Made by a program: the position numbers and the translations under genes. 64,000 nucleotides of DNA, from positions 1-64,000 of the forward strand of contig JAGDMU010000004.1 in NCBI GenBank assembly GCA_017860615.1, read 5' to 3'. Shown piece after piece: positions 1 to 9,661 of this stretch (the first letter of the stretch is position 1; each line of letters opens with the position of its first letter). The DNA is from Pseudomonadota bacterium (GTDB lineage: Bacteria > Campylobacterota > Campylobacteria > Campylobacterales > Sulfurospirillaceae). The notes under the pieces were generated by a model, which was not told the DNA's origin, ran no database searches, and worked only from the letters and a program-made list of their open reading frames with translations.

Positions 1-141
1 AAGGGCATTTGAGCTATTGGAGTCGAAGAACTCTTTAATTACAGCTATATTGACACCAGGAACTGGCACGTATGCCAGTATCCTGTATGCAAATATAAAG
101 CCTAATGTAACTAAGATCTTCCTCGTGAGATCTTGGCTCAT
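1..141 (-). CDS. secY: SecY preprotein translocase subunit (5' end only)
   Basis: The first 47 codons of SecY, the channel subunit of the inner-membrane Sec translocon, run off the left edge of the window. The translation carries the hallmark N-terminus with a first membrane segment ([20 protein letters not shown]) followed by the conserved [10 protein letters not shown] stretch. The start codon overlaps the rplO stop in an ATGA, so secY is translationally coupled to rplO, as in the usual spc operon order. Confidence 0.95.
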   Translation of the reverse strand, partial: MSQDLTRKILVTLGFIFAYRILAYVPVPGVNIAVIKEFFDSNSSNAL

Positions 142-542
142 TTACTCATTCCAGTAAAAACGACGTTTTCGTCTTTAATCTTAGCAGTCAACTCTTTTGC
201 TCCTGCACCGATCAATTTCACTTTAACAACTGTACTTGCCATTTTATGGACGGTTCTAATTGCATCAACTGTAATTTCAGCCAGTTCTGCAACCGCTTTA
301 ATTTTATCAATGTTGATAACATAAGGCTTCTCGATTTTAGAAGTAAAACCAACTTTTGGTAATCTTCTTTGAAGGGGCTGTTGACCACCCTCAAAACCTC
401 TTTTACGTTTGTAACCTGTACGAGATTTTTGACCGTTAGCGCCACGGCTTGCGGTTTTACCCATACCACTACCTTGACCACGACCTACGCGTTTGATCTT
501 TTTAGTAGAATTTTCTGCTGGTGTAAGATTATCTAATGCCAT
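138..542 (-). CDS. rplO: 50S ribosomal protein L15
   Basis: 134 aa, normal for the family. The glycine- and arginine-rich N-terminal extension ([14 protein letters not shown] and the following basic stretch) is the typical L15 rRNA-binding tail, and [15 protein letters not shown] is the usual central motif. L15 is a late-assembling large-subunit protein. It lies between rpsE and secY; in this bacterium no rpmD (L30) lies between rpsE and rplO, as is common in Campylobacterota. Confidence 0.97.
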   Translation of the reverse strand: MALDNLTPAENSTKKIKRVGRGQGSGMGKTASRGANGQKSRTGYKRKRGFEGGQQPLQRRLPKVGFTSKIEKPYVINIDKIKAVAELAEITVDAIRTVHKMASTVVKVKLIGAGAKELTAKIKDENVVFTGMSK

Positions 543-561
543 TTTGAATCCTTCTCTTCAC

Positions 562-1005
562 TTAGCTTTTAATCATGCTAAGAGCTTTAATAGTTGCTCT
601 TACCACGTTAGAAGCGTTGTTTGAACCCAATGACTTTGTCAAAATATCTTTAATACCTGCAAGTTCAACGACAGGGCGAGTTGCACCACCAGCGATTACA
701 CCGGTACCATCACTTGCTGGTTTAAGAATAATACGACTTGCATTAAATTTAACTTCAACATCATGAGCGATGGTTGAACCTTTGATATTTACTTTGACAA
801 TGTTTTTAAACGCATCATCAACTGCTTTTCTAATAGCATCAGGAACCTCTTTAGCTTTACCAAAACCAAAGCCAACAAGACCTTTTTTATTTCCAACAAC
901 AACGAGTGCTGTAAATCTAAAACGTCTACCGCCTTTAACAACTTTTGTTACGCGGCCAATGTTAACGATGACTTCTTCAAACTCTTCTCTGTTATATTTT
1001 TCCAT
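562..1005 (-). CDS. rpsE: 30S ribosomal protein S5
   Basis: 147 aa. The N-terminal double-stranded-RNA-binding-like S5 domain ([27 protein letters not shown]) and the C-terminal S5 domain ([21 protein letters not shown]) are both present and complete. S5 sits near the decoding centre and affects translational accuracy. It is 24 bp downstream of rplR and 19 bp upstream of rplO in the same transcription unit. Confidence 0.97.
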   Translation of the reverse strand: MEKYNREEFEEVIVNIGRVTKVVKGGRRFRFTALVVVGNKKGLVGFGFGKAKEVPDAIRKAVDDAFKNIVKVNIKGSTIAHDVEVKFNASRIILKPASDGTGVIAGGATRPVVELAGIKDILTKSLGSNNASNVVRATIKALSMIKS

Positions 1006-1029
1006 TGAATCGTTATCCTCTTCTTTTTC

Positions 1030-1386
1030 TTATAGCACTATGCCGTTTGCTCTAAGGCCGTCTGCAAAAGCAGCAACTACACCATGATACAAATAACCAT
1101 TTCTATCATAGACAACTTGAGTTAAATTCTTAGCCTTGAGCGCTTCTGCAAAAACTTTTGCAACTTCTGCTGCACTTGCTTTGCTAGCATTGAACCCTAA
1201 TTTTTTGCCATCTACACTTGCCAACGTAACGCCATTAACATCATCAATCGCTTGCGCATACATAAATCTATTTGATTTAAAGAAAGATACTCTTGGTCTT
1301 TCGCTTGTACCAGAAATATCAGCTCTTACTCTTTTTTTACGCTTAACTCTTAATGCAAGCTTTCGTTTTAAAATATTTGCTCTCAT
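1030..1386 (-). CDS. rplR: 50S ribosomal protein L18
   Basis: 118 aa, full length. L18 binds 5S rRNA and anchors it to the central protuberance. The family motifs [20 protein letters not shown] and the C-terminal [19 protein letters not shown] (the usual YHGRV.ALA.AARE.GL.F position) are visible. It lies 9 bp after rplF. Confidence 0.97.
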   Translation of the reverse strand: MRANILKRKLALRVKRKKRVRADISGTSERPRVSFFKSNRFMYAQAIDDVNGVTLASVDGKKLGFNASKASAAEVAKVFAEALKAKNLTQVVYDRNGYLYHGVVAAFADGLRANGIVL

Positions 1387-1395
1387 CTCTTACCC

Positions 1396-1932
1396 CTACT
1401 TCTTGGAAGTTTTTCCGGCTTTACGGATAATAGTTTCATCAGAATATTTAACACCTTTACCTTTGTAAGGCTCTGGAGCTCTAAAACTTCTAATTTCGGC
1501 AGCAATCTGACCAACTACTTGCTTGTCATCACCTTGAATCGTAACCACGTTTTTTTCAACTACAATTTGAATATCTTTTGGAAATTCATAATTGATCGGG
1601 TGAGAAAATCCAAGTTGAAGCTCAAGAACATTACCATTAACGGCAGCTCTATAACCAACACCGTTAATTTCAAGTTGCTTTTTAAAACCTTCAGTTAAAC
1701 CTGTGATAACATTTTGACCAAGGGCACGGTATGTTCCCCAAAAAGCGCTGCTCTGACGATCAGCACCTTTTGAAATAAATACAAGCTCTCCATCTTGAAC
1801 TTTTACGTCAACATTTCCCTTAGTGTCCAATACTTTTTGAACACTACCTTTTTTAAACTCTACTAAATCACCATTGACTGACACTTCAACGCCAGCAGGT
1901 ATCTTAACAGGCTTTTTACCAATACGAGACAT
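1396..1932 (-). CDS. rplF: 50S ribosomal protein L6
   Basis: 178 aa, the normal size, with two tandem L6 folds. The N-terminus [17 protein letters not shown] and the C-terminal [16 protein letters not shown] signature are diagnostic. L6 lies near the factor-binding site of the large subunit. A 75-bp gap separates it from rpsH upstream, the longest spacing in this part of the operon; nothing distinctive was seen in the gap. Confidence 0.97.
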   Translation of the reverse strand: MSRIGKKPVKIPAGVEVSVNGDLVEFKKGSVQKVLDTKGNVDVKVQDGELVFISKGADRQSSAFWGTYRALGQNVITGLTEGFKKQLEINGVGYRAAVNGNVLELQLGFSHPINYEFPKDIQIVVEKNVVTIQGDDKQVVGQIAAEIRSFRAPEPYKGKGVKYSDETIIRKAGKTSKK

Positions 1933-2007
1933 TTTATTTCCTTTTACTTGTCTACGATAAGCTTACAATCTTAGAATGGATATCGAATACCATAAAAGAA
2001 CAGCTAA

Positions 2008-2403
2008 TTACCAAATACTACAGATAACTTCGCCACCAAGACCTGCTTTGTGAGCGTCATCATTACTGAGAACACCTTTTGATGTACTAACAACAATCGT
2101 ACCATAACCATTTTTGAAGCGTTTAATTTCATCGCAACCTTTATAGACTCTACGTCCTGGTTTTGAGATTTTTTTCACTTCATTAATAACTTGGCTGCCT
2201 CTTGCATCATACTTCAAAACAACATTGATAAATTTCTTAGGACCTTCTTCAACAACGTTAAAACTTTCGATATAACCTTTGTTTTGGAAAATAACTAAAA
2301 TCGCTTCAACCAGTTTTGAATGCATTAATTTAGTCACATCAAGTTTACGCATTGATGCATTTCTGATTCTTGTTAAAGAATCTGCTACTAGATCATTAAT
2401 CAT
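2008..2403 (-). CDS. rpsH: 30S ribosomal protein S8
   Basis: 131 aa, full length. The N-terminus ([16 protein letters not shown]) and the C-terminal S8 signature ([28 protein letters not shown]) are intact. S8 is a primary 16S-rRNA binder and, in E. coli, the translational repressor of the spc operon; whether it has that role here cannot be read from the sequence. Confidence 0.97.
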   Translation of the reverse strand: MINDLVADSLTRIRNASMRKLDVTKLMHSKLVEAILVIFQNKGYIESFNVVEEGPKKFINVVLKYDARGSQVINEVKKISKPGRRVYKGCDEIKRFKNGYGTIVVSTSKGVLSNDDAHKAGLGGEVICSIW

Positions 2404-2414
2404 AGTCTATTTCC

Positions 2415-2600
2415 TTACCAGCTTGCTTTTTTGAGGCCTGGAATAAGACCCTCATTTGCCATTTTACGAAGACAAATTCTGCAGATTCCAAAATCTCTGT
2501 AAACAGAGTGTGGACGTCCACAAATTTGACATCTTGTGTATGCTCTTACTTGAAACTTAGGCTTTCTAGCAGCCTTTGCAATCATCGATTTTTTAGCCAT
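2415..2600 (-). CDS. rpsN: 30S ribosomal protein S14 (zinc-binding type Z)
   Basis: 61 aa starting at [13 protein letters not shown]. An upstream in-frame ATG at 2663 would overlap rplE and was rejected. Two CxxC pairs (CQIC and CRIC) identify the short zinc-ribbon form of S14, usual in Campylobacterota. The protein helps assemble the head of the 30S subunit. It follows rplE with a 1-bp gap. Confidence 0.96.
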   Translation of the reverse strand: MAKKSMIAKAARKPKFQVRAYTRCQICGRPHSVYRDFGICRICLRKMANEGLIPGLKKASW

Positions 2601-2601
2601 A

Positions 2602-3147
2602 TTATTTACCTTTTGCGAACGGCAAACCAATGAGTTCAAGAAGTCTAAATGCTTCTTTATCATTGCTAGCAGTTGTTACGATCGTAATATTCATTCCGTG
2701 AGTTTTCATGATGTTATCATACTCAACCTCTGGGAACATTAATTGCTCATTAAGACCAAAGTTGTAGTTTGCACGTCCGTCAAAACCTACTCTTGGAAGA
2801 CCTCTAAAATCTTTTACTCTTGGAAGTGCTACAGAGATAAGTTTGTCCAAAAATGCATACATATTCTCTTTACGAAGTGTTACTTTAACACCGACTGGGT
2901 AACCAGCACGTACTTTAAAACCAGCAACTGATTTCTTAGCATTCGCAACAACCGCTTTTTGACCAGCGATTAAAGAGATGGTATCGACGATATTTTGCAA
3001 TAACTTAGTATCTTTACCTTCTTCACCAGCACCAACGCTGATAACGATTTTTTCAATTTTAGGTGACAACATAGGATTAGCAATATTAAACTCTTTAACC
3101 AATGCTGGTTGAACTTCAGCATTAAATTTCTCTTGCAATCTGTTCAT
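2602..3147 (-). CDS. rplE: 50S ribosomal protein L5
   Basis: 181 aa, full length. The motif [28 protein letters not shown] and the C-terminal [27 protein letters not shown] are the L5 signature regions. L5 binds 5S rRNA and contacts the P-site tRNA. Its start overlaps the rplX stop by one base (TAATG), indicating translational coupling. Confidence 0.97.
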   Translation of the reverse strand: MNRLQEKFNAEVQPALVKEFNIANPMLSPKIEKIVISVGAGEEGKDTKLLQNIVDTISLIAGQKAVVANAKKSVAGFKVRAGYPVGVKVTLRKENMYAFLDKLISVALPRVKDFRGLPRVGFDGRANYNFGLNEQLMFPEVEYDNIMKTHGMNITIVTTASNDKEAFRLLELIGLPFAKGK

Positions 3148-3383
3148 TATTTACCCTCTACTTTAGCCACATTCGAGACATGAATTGGTTTCTCAATATT
3201 TGAAAAACCACCCTTAGGGTTGCTCTCACTTGGCTTAATGGCTTTTTTTACTACCTTGCAACCTTCAACAACGACTTGTGAAGTCTTAGGCAAAACTTGA
3301 ACAACTTTTGCCTCTTTACCTTTATCGTCGCCTGCGATTACTTTAACAGTATCGCCTTTTTTAATTTTCATCTTAGTCGCCAT
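3147..3383 (-). CDS. rplX: 50S ribosomal protein L24
   Basis: 78 aa with the KOW motif near the N-terminus ([22 protein letters not shown]), which binds 23S rRNA early in assembly. It overlaps both neighbours by one base (TAATG junctions with rplN and rplE). Confidence 0.97.
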   Translation of the reverse strand: MATKMKIKKGDTVKVIAGDDKGKEAKVVQVLPKTSQVVVEGCKVVKKAIKPSESNPKGGFSNIEKPIHVSNVAKVEGK

Positions 3384-3751
3384 TATAGTACCTCCGGTGC
3401 CAAAGATACGATTTTCATAAAGTTAGCATAACGAACTTCACGACCTACTGGTCCGAAAATACGTGTACCGATTGGCTCTCTTTTGTTATCAAGAATAACA
3501 GCAGCGTTCTCATCAAAACGAATGAGTGAACCGTTTTCTCTTTGAATCTCTTTTTTTGTTCTTACGATAACCGCTTTAACAACTTGTCCTTTTTTCACTT
3601 TACCGCTTGGTAATGCTTTTTTGACAGAAGCGATGATAACATCACCGACCGTTGCATAACGACGTTTACTACCACCAAGAACTTTAATACACATGATCTC
3701 TTTAGCACCACTGTTATCAGCAACAGCTAATCTTGTAAAACTTTGTATCAT
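3383..3751 (-). CDS. rplN: 50S ribosomal protein L14
   Basis: 122 aa, exactly the usual length. The N-terminus [27 protein letters not shown] and the conserved [22 protein letters not shown] identify L14, which forms an intersubunit bridge and is the binding site of the silencing factor RsfS. One-base overlaps join it to rpsQ and rplX. Confidence 0.98.
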   Translation of the reverse strand: MIQSFTRLAVADNSGAKEIMCIKVLGGSKRRYATVGDVIIASVKKALPSGKVKKGQVVKAVIVRTKKEIQRENGSLIRFDENAAVILDNKREPIGTRIFGPVGREVRYANFMKIVSLAPEVL

Positions 3752-4002
3752 TATTCAACTCCCACTTTAACAATCGCGCTAAGTCTAAAAGACTTTCTTT
3801 TTGAAAGTGGTCTGCACTCGATAGCGCTTACTGTGTCGCCGATTTTTACTTGGTTGCTCTCGTCATGGACTAGGTATTTTTTGAAACGTTTAACGAACTT
3901 GCGATATCTTGGGTGCATTACACGTCTCTCTACCAAAACGGTGATGGTTTTATCACCAGTTTTCTGAACAACTACGCCTTGAATCTCTCGTTTTAAAGCC
4001 AT
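3751..4002 (-). CDS. rpsQ: 30S ribosomal protein S17
   Basis: 83 aa. The OB-fold core with [25 protein letters not shown] and the [29 protein letters not shown] signature is intact. S17 is a primary 16S-rRNA binder. It lies 9 bp downstream of rpmC. Confidence 0.97.
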   Translation of the reverse strand: MALKREIQGVVVQKTGDKTITVLVERRVMHPRYRKFVKRFKKYLVHDESNQVKIGDTVSAIECRPLSKRKSFRLSAIVKVGVE

Positions 4003-4011
4003 TAGTTACCC

Positions 4012-4200
4012 CTACTTGTTTTGAGCAGAAATTGCCGTATTAATACGTGCGATATCTCTTCTAACTTCTTTAATCTCATTTGGATTAGTAAGTTGCATTG
4101 TTTTTAGCTTTTGTCTTAATGTAAACAAAAGAACCTTTTTCTCTTTTAACAACTCTAAAAGCTCTGACGCGCTTTTGCCGTTTAAATCAATATACTTCAT
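4012..4200 (-). CDS. rpmC: 50S ribosomal protein L29
   Basis: 62 aa, two-helix L29 fold with the signature [29 protein letters not shown]29 sits at the mouth of the peptide exit tunnel beside L23. Its 5' end overlaps rplP by 14 bp, a common arrangement in this phylum. Confidence 0.96.
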   Translation of the reverse strand: MKYIDLNGKSASELLELLKEKKVLLFTLRQKLKTMQLTNPNEIKEVRRDIARINTAISAQNK

Positions 4201-4612
4201 TTTCGCTCTCTCGAGTTACAATCTTTGTTTTGAAAGGTAATTTGTGCATTGCAAGTGTTAATGCTTCGCGCGCTAACTCTTCAGGAACTCCTGCCATTTC
4301 AAAAATAATTCTACCAGGCTTGATATTCATAACCCACTTATCAACAGAACCTTTACCTTTACCCATCCTAGTTTCTAGGGGCTTTGCAGTTAATGGTTTG
4401 TCTGGGAATACACGAATCCAAGTCTTAGCTTGACGTTTAACATGTCTTGTGTAAGCAATCCTTGAAGCCTCAATTTGGCGTGAATCAATACGTCCAGCTT
4501 CAACAGCTTTAAGACCAATTTCACCAAAAGCGATTGAAGCACCACTTTGCGCTTCACCGCGATTGCGGCCTTTCATCTGCTTTTTATATTTTGTTCTTTT
4601 AGGCATTAACAT
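4187..4612 (-). CDS. rplP: 50S ribosomal protein L16
   Basis: 141 aa, with the [19 protein letters not shown] start typical of bacterial L16 and the [14 protein letters not shown]-type region complete (here [21 protein letters not shown], followed by KGSVDKWV). L16 helps position the A-site tRNA. It overlaps rpsC by one base. Confidence 0.97.
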   Translation of the reverse strand: MLMPKRTKYKKQMKGRNRGEAQSGASIAFGEIGLKAVEAGRIDSRQIEASRIAYTRHVKRQAKTWIRVFPDKPLTAKPLETRMGKGKGSVDKWVMNIKPGRIIFEMAGVPEELAREALTLAMHKLPFKTKIVTRESENEVY

Positions 4613-5325
4613 TAGTTTTTACCTCTCTCTTTACGCGCTCTTGGCTTGCGTGAATTCTCTTTCTCAGGTGCTTCGTCTTTTTCTGGAGCAAGACCTTTTA
4701 CAAGAACCTCACCTTTGAAAATCCATACTTTAACACCGATAACACCGTATGTTGTGTGTGCTTCAGCAAAACCGTAATCGATTTTTGCACGAAGTGTATG
4801 AAGTGGAACACGTCCTTCAAGATACCATTCAGTTCTTGCCATCTCAGCGCCACCAAGACGTCCAGAGACAGAAATTTTAATACCTTTAGCACCTGATTTT
4901 TGTGCACCCTGAATCACTTTTTTCATTGCTCTTCTAAAGGCTACACGACGCTCAAGTTGCATTGCAACGTTCTCTGCACAAAGTTGAGCAGAAGCTTGAG
5001 GGCGTCTCTCTTCTTTAATGTTAACGTTTACATCTTTATCAATAAGCTTGGTCAATTTAACTCTTAATTTTTCAATATCAGAGCCTTTTTTACCAATAAT
5101 GATACCAGGACGTGCCGCAACAACTGTAACTCTGAGTTTCTTAGCAGTACGCTCGATCAAAATTTGACTTACGCCTGCATAGTAAAGCTCTTTTTTCAAA
5201 AATGTTCTAATTTTGTAATCTTCACCAATGCTTGTCGCTAAGGTTTGCTTACCTGGGAACCAACGTGAATCCCAGTTTCTATTAATACCAAGTCTTAAAC
5301 CAATCGGATTTACTTTTTGACCCAT
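4612..5325 (-). CDS. rpsC: 30S ribosomal protein S3
   Basis: 237 aa. An N-terminal KH domain ([17 protein letters not shown]) is followed by the S3 C-terminal domain with the [26 protein letters not shown] signature, then a basic tail. S3 forms part of the mRNA entry tunnel and its helicase activity. The start lies just after the residual rplV reading frame (stop at 5327-5329). Confidence 0.97.
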   Translation of the reverse strand: MGQKVNPIGLRLGINRNWDSRWFPGKQTLATSIGEDYKIRTFLKKELYYAGVSQILIERTAKKLRVTVVAARPGIIIGKKGSDIEKLRVKLTKLIDKDVNVNIKEERRPQASAQLCAENVAMQLERRVAFRRAMKKVIQGAQKSGAKGIKISVSGRLGGAEMARTEWYLEGRVPLHTLRAKIDYGFAEAHTTYGVIGVKVWIFKGEVLVKGLAPEKDEAPEKENSRKPRARKERGKN

Positions 5326-5326
5326 C

Positions 5327-5594
5327 TTAGTCTTCCTTCTTTGCAGCTTTTGCTACTTCAACAAATACATGAGAAGTTGGTTTTCTAATGCCACTCGCAC
5401 TACCTCTTGCTCTTGGCAAATCCACCGTTAGAAACAGCAGAAGCGATCACTTTAGAAATGATTTTAGCACCTTTGTTTGGCATAAACTCTAAACTTGCCA
5501 TAGCAAGCTCTGCGTTCATTCCTTGAACTTCACGTGCAATCAATCGAGCTTTTGTAGGAGATAATCTGATAAATTTTAATATTGCTTTACTCAT
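5327..5594 (-). pseudogene. rplV: 50S ribosomal protein L22, disrupted by an internal deletion and frameshift
   Basis: The first 58 codons are normal L22 ([20 protein letters not shown] through [10 protein letters not shown]). The frame then runs into AKSKR and a stop at 5400. The normal C-terminus, [20 protein letters not shown] then VAKAAKKED, is present in another frame and ends at 5327-5329. At the junction the codons for NGGF run straight into the bases encoding PRARG. About 22 codons (the family's conserved EV.V..CRVD..PVLKRFR stretch) are missing, and the loss is not a multiple of three. The whole locus is 268 bp, against roughly 330 bp expected. L22 lines the peptide exit tunnel and is essential, so a sequencing or assembly error is more likely than a real null allele. 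Confidence 0.85.
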
Positions 5595-5601
5595 AGTCTA
5601 C

Positions 5602-5883
5602 CTACTTACCAATTTTTTTCTGAACAGAGCCTTTATGACCCTTGAACGTACGAGTTGGTGCAAATTCACCCATTTTATAACCGATGTGGTTCTCTGTAAC
5701 GTAAACTGGAACAAAGTTTCTACCGTTATGGACGTTGAATGTAATACCGATCATATCAGGAATAATAGTACTTCTACGTGACCATGTCTTAATCGGCTTG
5801 TTTGATTTTGTCTCTTTTGCTTCAACCGTTTTTTTCAACAAATGAGCATCAACAAAAGGACCTTTTTTTAGCGATCTAGCCAT
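5602..5883 (-). CDS. rpsS: 30S ribosomal protein S19
   Basis: 93 aa, full length, beginning [18 protein letters not shown] and containing the S19 signature [47 protein letters not shown] in pieces. S19 complexes with S13 in the small-subunit head. It lies 7 bp upstream of the damaged rplV. Confidence 0.97.
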   Translation of the reverse strand: MARSLKKGPFVDAHLLKKTVEAKETKSNKPIKTWSRRSTIIPDMIGITFNVHNGRNFVPVYVTENHIGYKMGEFAPTRTFKGHKGSVQKKIGK

Positions 5884-6714
5884 CTATTTTCCTTTTCTTC
5901 TAGAAATAATCAGTTTGTCGCTCGCTTTTTTCTTACGAGTTTTTCTACCTTTAGTTGGTTGTCCCCATGGAGTTACTGGATGACGTCCTGAGTTGGTTTT
6001 ACCCTCACCACCACCGTGTGGGTGATCTACTGGGTTCATTGCAGAACCACGAGTTTGAGGTCTAATACCACGGTGTCTGTTACGACCCGCTTTACCGATA
6101 ACAACGTTTGCCCAATCTTCATTTCCGACAACACCAATAGTAGCCATACACTCTGCCAATATTTGTCTCATCTCACCACTTGGAAGTCTTACCATAACGT
6201 ATTGAGTCTCTTTACCCATAAGTTGAGCGTAACCACCAGCACTACGTGCCATTTGTCCGCCTTTACCTGGTTTAAGTTCAAGGTTATGCAAGATCGTACC
6301 AACAGGGATACTTTTTAGCTTCATTGCGTTACCTGGTTTAATATCCAGTCCGCTTTCAGCTGCTTGAATTTTATCGCCTACTTTTAAGCCTGATGGTTGA
6401 AGAATATATCTTTTGTCACCATCGACATAATTGATAAGCGCAATTCTACAGTTTCTGTTTGGATCATATTCAATAGCAGCAACAGTACCCTCTACATCAA
6501 ATTTTCTTCTTTTGAAGTCAATAATTCTGTAAAGTTTTTTTGCACCCGCTTCTTTATGACGAGAAGTGATTCTACCATTGTTATTTCTACCAGCCGTTGC
6601 AGCAATTTTAACAAGGAGTGAAGGTACACTAGCTTTTGCAGTAATGTCACTTGAATCAAGTCCTGTTAAAAATCTACGGCTCGGGGTATATGGTTTAAAT
6701 GATTTTATTGCCAT
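5884..6714 (-). CDS. rplB: 50S ribosomal protein L2
   Basis: 276 aa, full length. It carries the [20 protein letters not shown] core and the C-terminal signature around [14 protein letters not shown], whose histidine lies near the peptidyl-transferase centre. It directly abuts rpsS and follows rplW by 2 bp. Confidence 0.98.
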   Translation of the reverse strand: MAIKSFKPYTPSRRFLTGLDSSDITAKASVPSLLVKIAATAGRNNNGRITSRHKEAGAKKLYRIIDFKRRKFDVEGTVAAIEYDPNRNCRIALINYVDGDKRYILQPSGLKVGDKIQAAESGLDIKPGNAMKLKSIPVGTILHNLELKPGKGGQMARSAGGYAQLMGKETQYVMVRLPSGEMRQILAECMATIGVVGNEDWANVVIGKAGRNRHRGIRPQTRGSAMNPVDHPHGGGEGKTNSGRHPVTPWGQPTKGRKTRKKKASDKLIISRRKGK

Positions 6715-6716
6715 GA

Positions 6717-6998
6717 TTACGCCTCCACATTCTCTAGTTTAGCGCCCTCTGGCAACTGAACATAAAACTTTTTAAAATCATTACGTTTGCCTTCAATGCC
6801 TTTAAACTTCTTAACTTTTCCCATAACTCTAAGAGAATTGATTTTTAATGGAGTAAAGCCAAAGTATTGTTTTAACACTTCTTTTAAACCATTTTTTGTC
6901 ATTCTTACTGAAGTTTGGATAACAACTGTACCATTCTCTTGAAGGCTCAAGCTCTTTTCAGTATAAAGGATTGCCTTAATATCAGTAATATCAGCCAT
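6717..6998 (-). CDS. rplW: 50S ribosomal protein L23
   Basis: 93 aa. The N-terminus ([23 protein letters not shown]) and the rRNA-binding loop ([27 protein letters not shown]) match L23, which sits at the exit-tunnel mouth and docks trigger factor and SRP. It follows rplD by 2 bp. Confidence 0.96.
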   Translation of the reverse strand: MADITDIKAILYTEKSLSLQENGTVVIQTSVRMTKNGLKEVLKQYFGFTPLKINSLRVMGKVKKFKGIEGKRNDFKKFYVQLPEGAKLENVEA

Positions 6999-7000
6999 TC

Positions 7001-7507
7001 TTAGCCCTCTTTTGTGATTGTTTCAAGCACTGATTTTTCTATGATTACCGCATAGAACGCAGTTGCTAAATACGCATTAAGCTCATTTTTTGCTGCATCT
7101 TTAGTTTTACCAGATTCAACAGTCAAAGAATCAACAACAAAAAGCGCGTTATTAGCTGCTTTTTCATTCAATGCGAATTCAAGTGCTAATTTTTTCTGTT
7201 TTTTGTTAACTTTCAAATCATAGTTTTTGTTAGCTCGTGGGCCAAATGCAGCACCACCGCCAACCCATACTGGACTTCTTCTACTACCAGCACGTGCACC
7301 ACCACGACCTTTTTGAGCCCATGGTTTTTTACCACCACCGCTTACTTCACCTTTTGTTTTGGTGTTCGCAGTGTTTGAACGAAGCGCAGCTTGGTATGAT
7401 TTGACATAAAGATATAAGTTATGTGAATGGATCTCTTCAAAACTTGTAGGAAGAGCCAATGCACCAACATTTTCTAGTTTTTCATTTAATACGATTGCGC
7501 TACTCAT
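7001..7507 (-). CDS. rplD: 50S ribosomal protein L4, internally shortened
   Basis: 168 aa, whereas L4 in this phylum is about 204 aa. The N-terminal two thirds are normal, including the tunnel loop ([20 protein letters not shown] then [14 protein letters not shown]) and [14 protein letters not shown]. The sequence then jumps to [19 protein letters not shown] and ends VLETITKEG, the normal C-terminus. About 36 residues of the globular domain are absent, including the strand-helix region that usually reads like VLLVKD...E.T.LAFRNL. The frame is kept. L4 lines the exit tunnel and regulates the S10 operon in E. coli. A real shortened L4 would be unusual; an assembly or sequencing deletion is the main alternative, especially because rplV 1.4 kb away is also damaged. 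Confidence 0.8.
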   Translation of the reverse strand: MSSAIVLNEKLENVGALALPTSFEEIHSHNLYLYVKSYQAALRSNTANTKTKGEVSGGGKKPWAQKGRGGARAGSRRSPVWVGGGAAFGPRANKNYDLKVNKKQKKLALEFALNEKAANNALFVVDSLTVESGKTKDAAKNELNAYLATAFYAVIIEKSVLETITKEG

Positions 7508-8085
7508 TTAACAATCCTTGCTTTACCTAATGATCCATTTGCACCTGGAACTGAGCCTTTAACAGCTAAGATACCATTTTGTGCGTCAAATGAAACGATC
7601 TCATTTTTTACTGTAACTTGAGTGTTACCATAGTGACCAGGCATTTTCTTGCCTTTTTGAACACGACCTGGCCATTCGCGGTTACCGATTGAACCAGTGC
7701 TTCTATGGAAACGGTGACCGTGTGCACCAGGACCACCACCAAAATTATGACGTTTAATAACGCCTGCGAAACCTCTACCTTTAGTATTCAAAGACACTTT
7801 AAGTGTTTTTGCTTCACCCAAAGGAGCTGTATCTAAATCACCTGCTTCAGCATTTGCAACATCAAGAGTCACAAAACGGTTGAATGCAGCAGAAAGGTTA
7901 TATTTCTTTTGCTGACCCGCAATAGCTTTGTTCATTTTTTTGCCACTAACATACGAAACTAAAGCACGTTTGTTTTCATCAACTGTACATACTTTTGCTT
8001 CTAAAACTCTGAGTAAAGTGACCGGAACACTTGGTACTGCGATTGTTCGGCTCATGCCGATTTTTTCAATAATATATTCCATCAT
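7504..8085 (-). CDS. rplC: 50S ribosomal protein L3
   Basis: 193 aa, the usual size. The conserved [19 protein letters not shown] and [27 protein letters not shown] regions, which reach the peptidyl-transferase centre, are intact. The start at [11 protein letters not shown] could be one codon shorter. The 3' end overlaps rplD by 4 bp (ATGA). Confidence 0.97.
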   Translation of the reverse strand: MMEYIIEKIGMSRTIAVPSVPVTLLRVLEAKVCTVDENKRALVSYVSGKKMNKAIAGQQKKYNLSAAFNRFVTLDVANAEAGDLDTAPLGEAKTLKVSLNTKGRGFAGVIKRHNFGGGPGAHGHRFHRSTGSIGNREWPGRVQKGKKMPGHYGNTQVTVKNEIVSFDAQNGILAVKGSVPGANGSLGKARIVK

Positions 8086-8091
8086 TACCCC

Positions 8092-8403
8092 TTATTTACC
8101 CATAGCTCTAACTTCAACGTTGACTTCTGGAGCGAGGTCAAGTTTCATGAGTGAATCAACTGTATCAGTAGTCGCAGACACGATGTCGATCATACGTGCA
8201 TGGATTCTCATCTCAAATTGCTCTCTTGAAGTTTTGTTTACGTGCGGAGATCTAAGCACTGTATAGCGCTTGATTTTTGTAGGCATAGGAATTGGTCCGA
8301 CAATTTCGGCTCCAGTTCGTTTGACAGCTTCAACGATAGCTGCAACAGATCTGTCTAAAACTCTATGGTCATACGCCTTGAGTTTAAGTCTAATTTTTTC
8401 CAT
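8092..8403 (-). CDS. rpsJ: 30S ribosomal protein S10 (NusE)
   Basis: 103 aa, full length, with the S10 signature ([35 protein letters not shown]). S10 doubles as the antitermination factor NusE. It is the first gene of the S10-spc operon read leftwards from here, so the operon promoter should lie in 8404-8587. Confidence 0.98.
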   Translation of the reverse strand: MEKIRLKLKAYDHRVLDRSVAAIVEAVKRTGAEIVGPIPMPTKIKRYTVLRSPHVNKTSREQFEMRIHARMIDIVSATTDTVDSLMKLDLAPEVNVEVRAMGK

Positions 8404-8454
8404 TTGTGAAAGTCAAGAAATAAGGGGGTTTTTACTGTATAAATATGTATTTTA

Positions 8455-8473
8455 TTTCCTTTTAATAAGGAAA
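8455..8473. other. Hairpin in the leader upstream of rpsJ
   Basis: A perfect 7-bp inverted repeat (TTTCCTT and AAGGAAA, 5-base loop) lies 51 bp upstream of rpsJ, in the divergent region between rpsJ and the ATPase gene at 8588. It falls where the 5' leader of the S10 operon transcript would be. E. coli regulates that leader through L4, but no such control can be claimed here. The rest of the 184-bp gap shows no promoter I would commit to. Confidence 0.35.
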
Positions 8474-8587
8474 GTATTAGACTTCTTTTGTAAATTTCTA
8501 GCAGAATTTGATCAGAACAATGAAGAGATACATGCTCAAAAGAATTAAAAAACTTTTACTTTTGCCATCTCAAACTAAGGAAATTTT

Positions 8588-9661
8588 ATGCAAACACTTC
8601 AAGCTCTTTATGAAACAAGTTATAAAAATAGTCTTTTTTTAGATCGTAAAATTACAATTACTCATAAAAAAACCATTCTTTATGGGCCACGAAAAAGTGG
8701 AAAAAGCCATCTCATTATTGATCATATTAGCCATTATGAAAAAGGAAGTTATCTCTATATTGATTTTTCAGATGACCGTATAGAGCCTCATTTAGTGGCA
8801 GAAAATCTGCCTATTTTTGTGCAAAAAAATCGTATTAAGTTACTGGTAATTGAGCATTTTGATTTTTCGTTTGATTTACCTAAAGTGGATGAAATTCTTC
8901 TTACGACCAACTTTTCAAGTAAAACGCTCCATGGATACGATACTCTTACCCTATATCCATTGGATTTTGAAGAATTCATCTCCTTTGATAAAAAGCACTC
9001 TAACATTGAGCATCTTTTCAATCTCTTTACCAATCACGGAACATTCCCACAAATCGTACAAAGTGTTGAGCTAGACTACCAAAGGCAAATGCAAACCATG
9101 TTGCATCTTATTTTAAATGAGACCACAACCTTTTTAATCTACAAACGTTTATGCGAGCTTCAGAGCACCAAAATCTCACTCTTTCAAATTTACAACCATC
9201 TTAAAGGATTTACAAAAATTTCCAAAGACAAGCTTTATGCCATCACAGCTGATCTTATCGATCAGAAGCTCCTCTTTTTTGTGGAAAAATACAATCAACC
9301 CACTTCTGCTAAAAAAGTCTATCCGATTGATTTTGCACTCAAAGATGCCCTAACATTTAAAAAGGATTTTTTAAAACGTTTTGAAAATATGGTTTTTTTA
9401 GAGCTTATTAAACGCGGTAAAACCGTCTATTATGAAGAAGGTATCGATTTTTATATCCCAGATGAATCACTGGCTGTTTTATGTGTGGGATTCGCAACCA
9501 CCGAAGCTATTGAGATGAAGCTCCAAAAGCTTTTGCCTACCTTTTGGGCATTGCATGTCAAGCGCATTGAAGTCGTAACACTGAGCAGTGAAAGTGCTAA
9601 AGACATTGAAGGCTTTAGCTTTTCCATTGCCCCTTTTTGGGAGTGGTCGTTACAGCTCTAA
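8588..9661 (+). CDS. AAA-type ATPase (AAA_14/DUF4143-like)
   Basis: 357 aa cytoplasmic protein. A Walker A motif (YGPRKSGKS, residues about 32-40) is followed by a Walker B-like strand (IKLLVIEHFDF, about 84-94) and by the EFISF motif characteristic of the archaeal-type ATPases fused to a C-terminal PD-(D/E)xK-like (DUF4143) domain. The C-terminal part (YYEEGIDFYIPDESLAVLCVGF) has the shape of that nuclease-like fold but the catalytic residues are not clearly conserved. A good ribosome-binding site (AAGGAAA) precedes the ATG. Its 3' end overlaps the convergent phosphatase gene by 12 bp. The role of this family is unknown. Confidence 0.7.
   Translation: MQTLQALYETSYKNSLFLDRKITITHKKTILYGPRKSGKSHLIIDHISHYEKGSYLYIDFSDDRIEPHLVAENLPIFVQKNRIKLLVIEHFDFSFDLPKVDEILLTTNFSSKTLHGYDTLTLYPLDFEEFISFDKKHSNIEHLFNLFTNHGTFPQIVQSVELDYQRQMQTMLHLILNETTTFLIYKRLCELQSTKISLFQIYNHLKGFTKISKDKLYAITADLIDQKLLFFVEKYNQPTSAKKVYPIDFALKDALTFKKDFLKRFENMVFLELIKRGKTVYYEEGIDFYIPDESLAVLCVGFATTEAIEMKLQKLLPTFWALHVKRIEVVTLSSESAKDIEGFSFSIAPFWEWSLQL

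Noticed and set aside
2601-2663. N-terminal extension of rpsN
   Set aside because: It would read through the 3' end of rplE in another frame; S14 type Z begins MAKKS.
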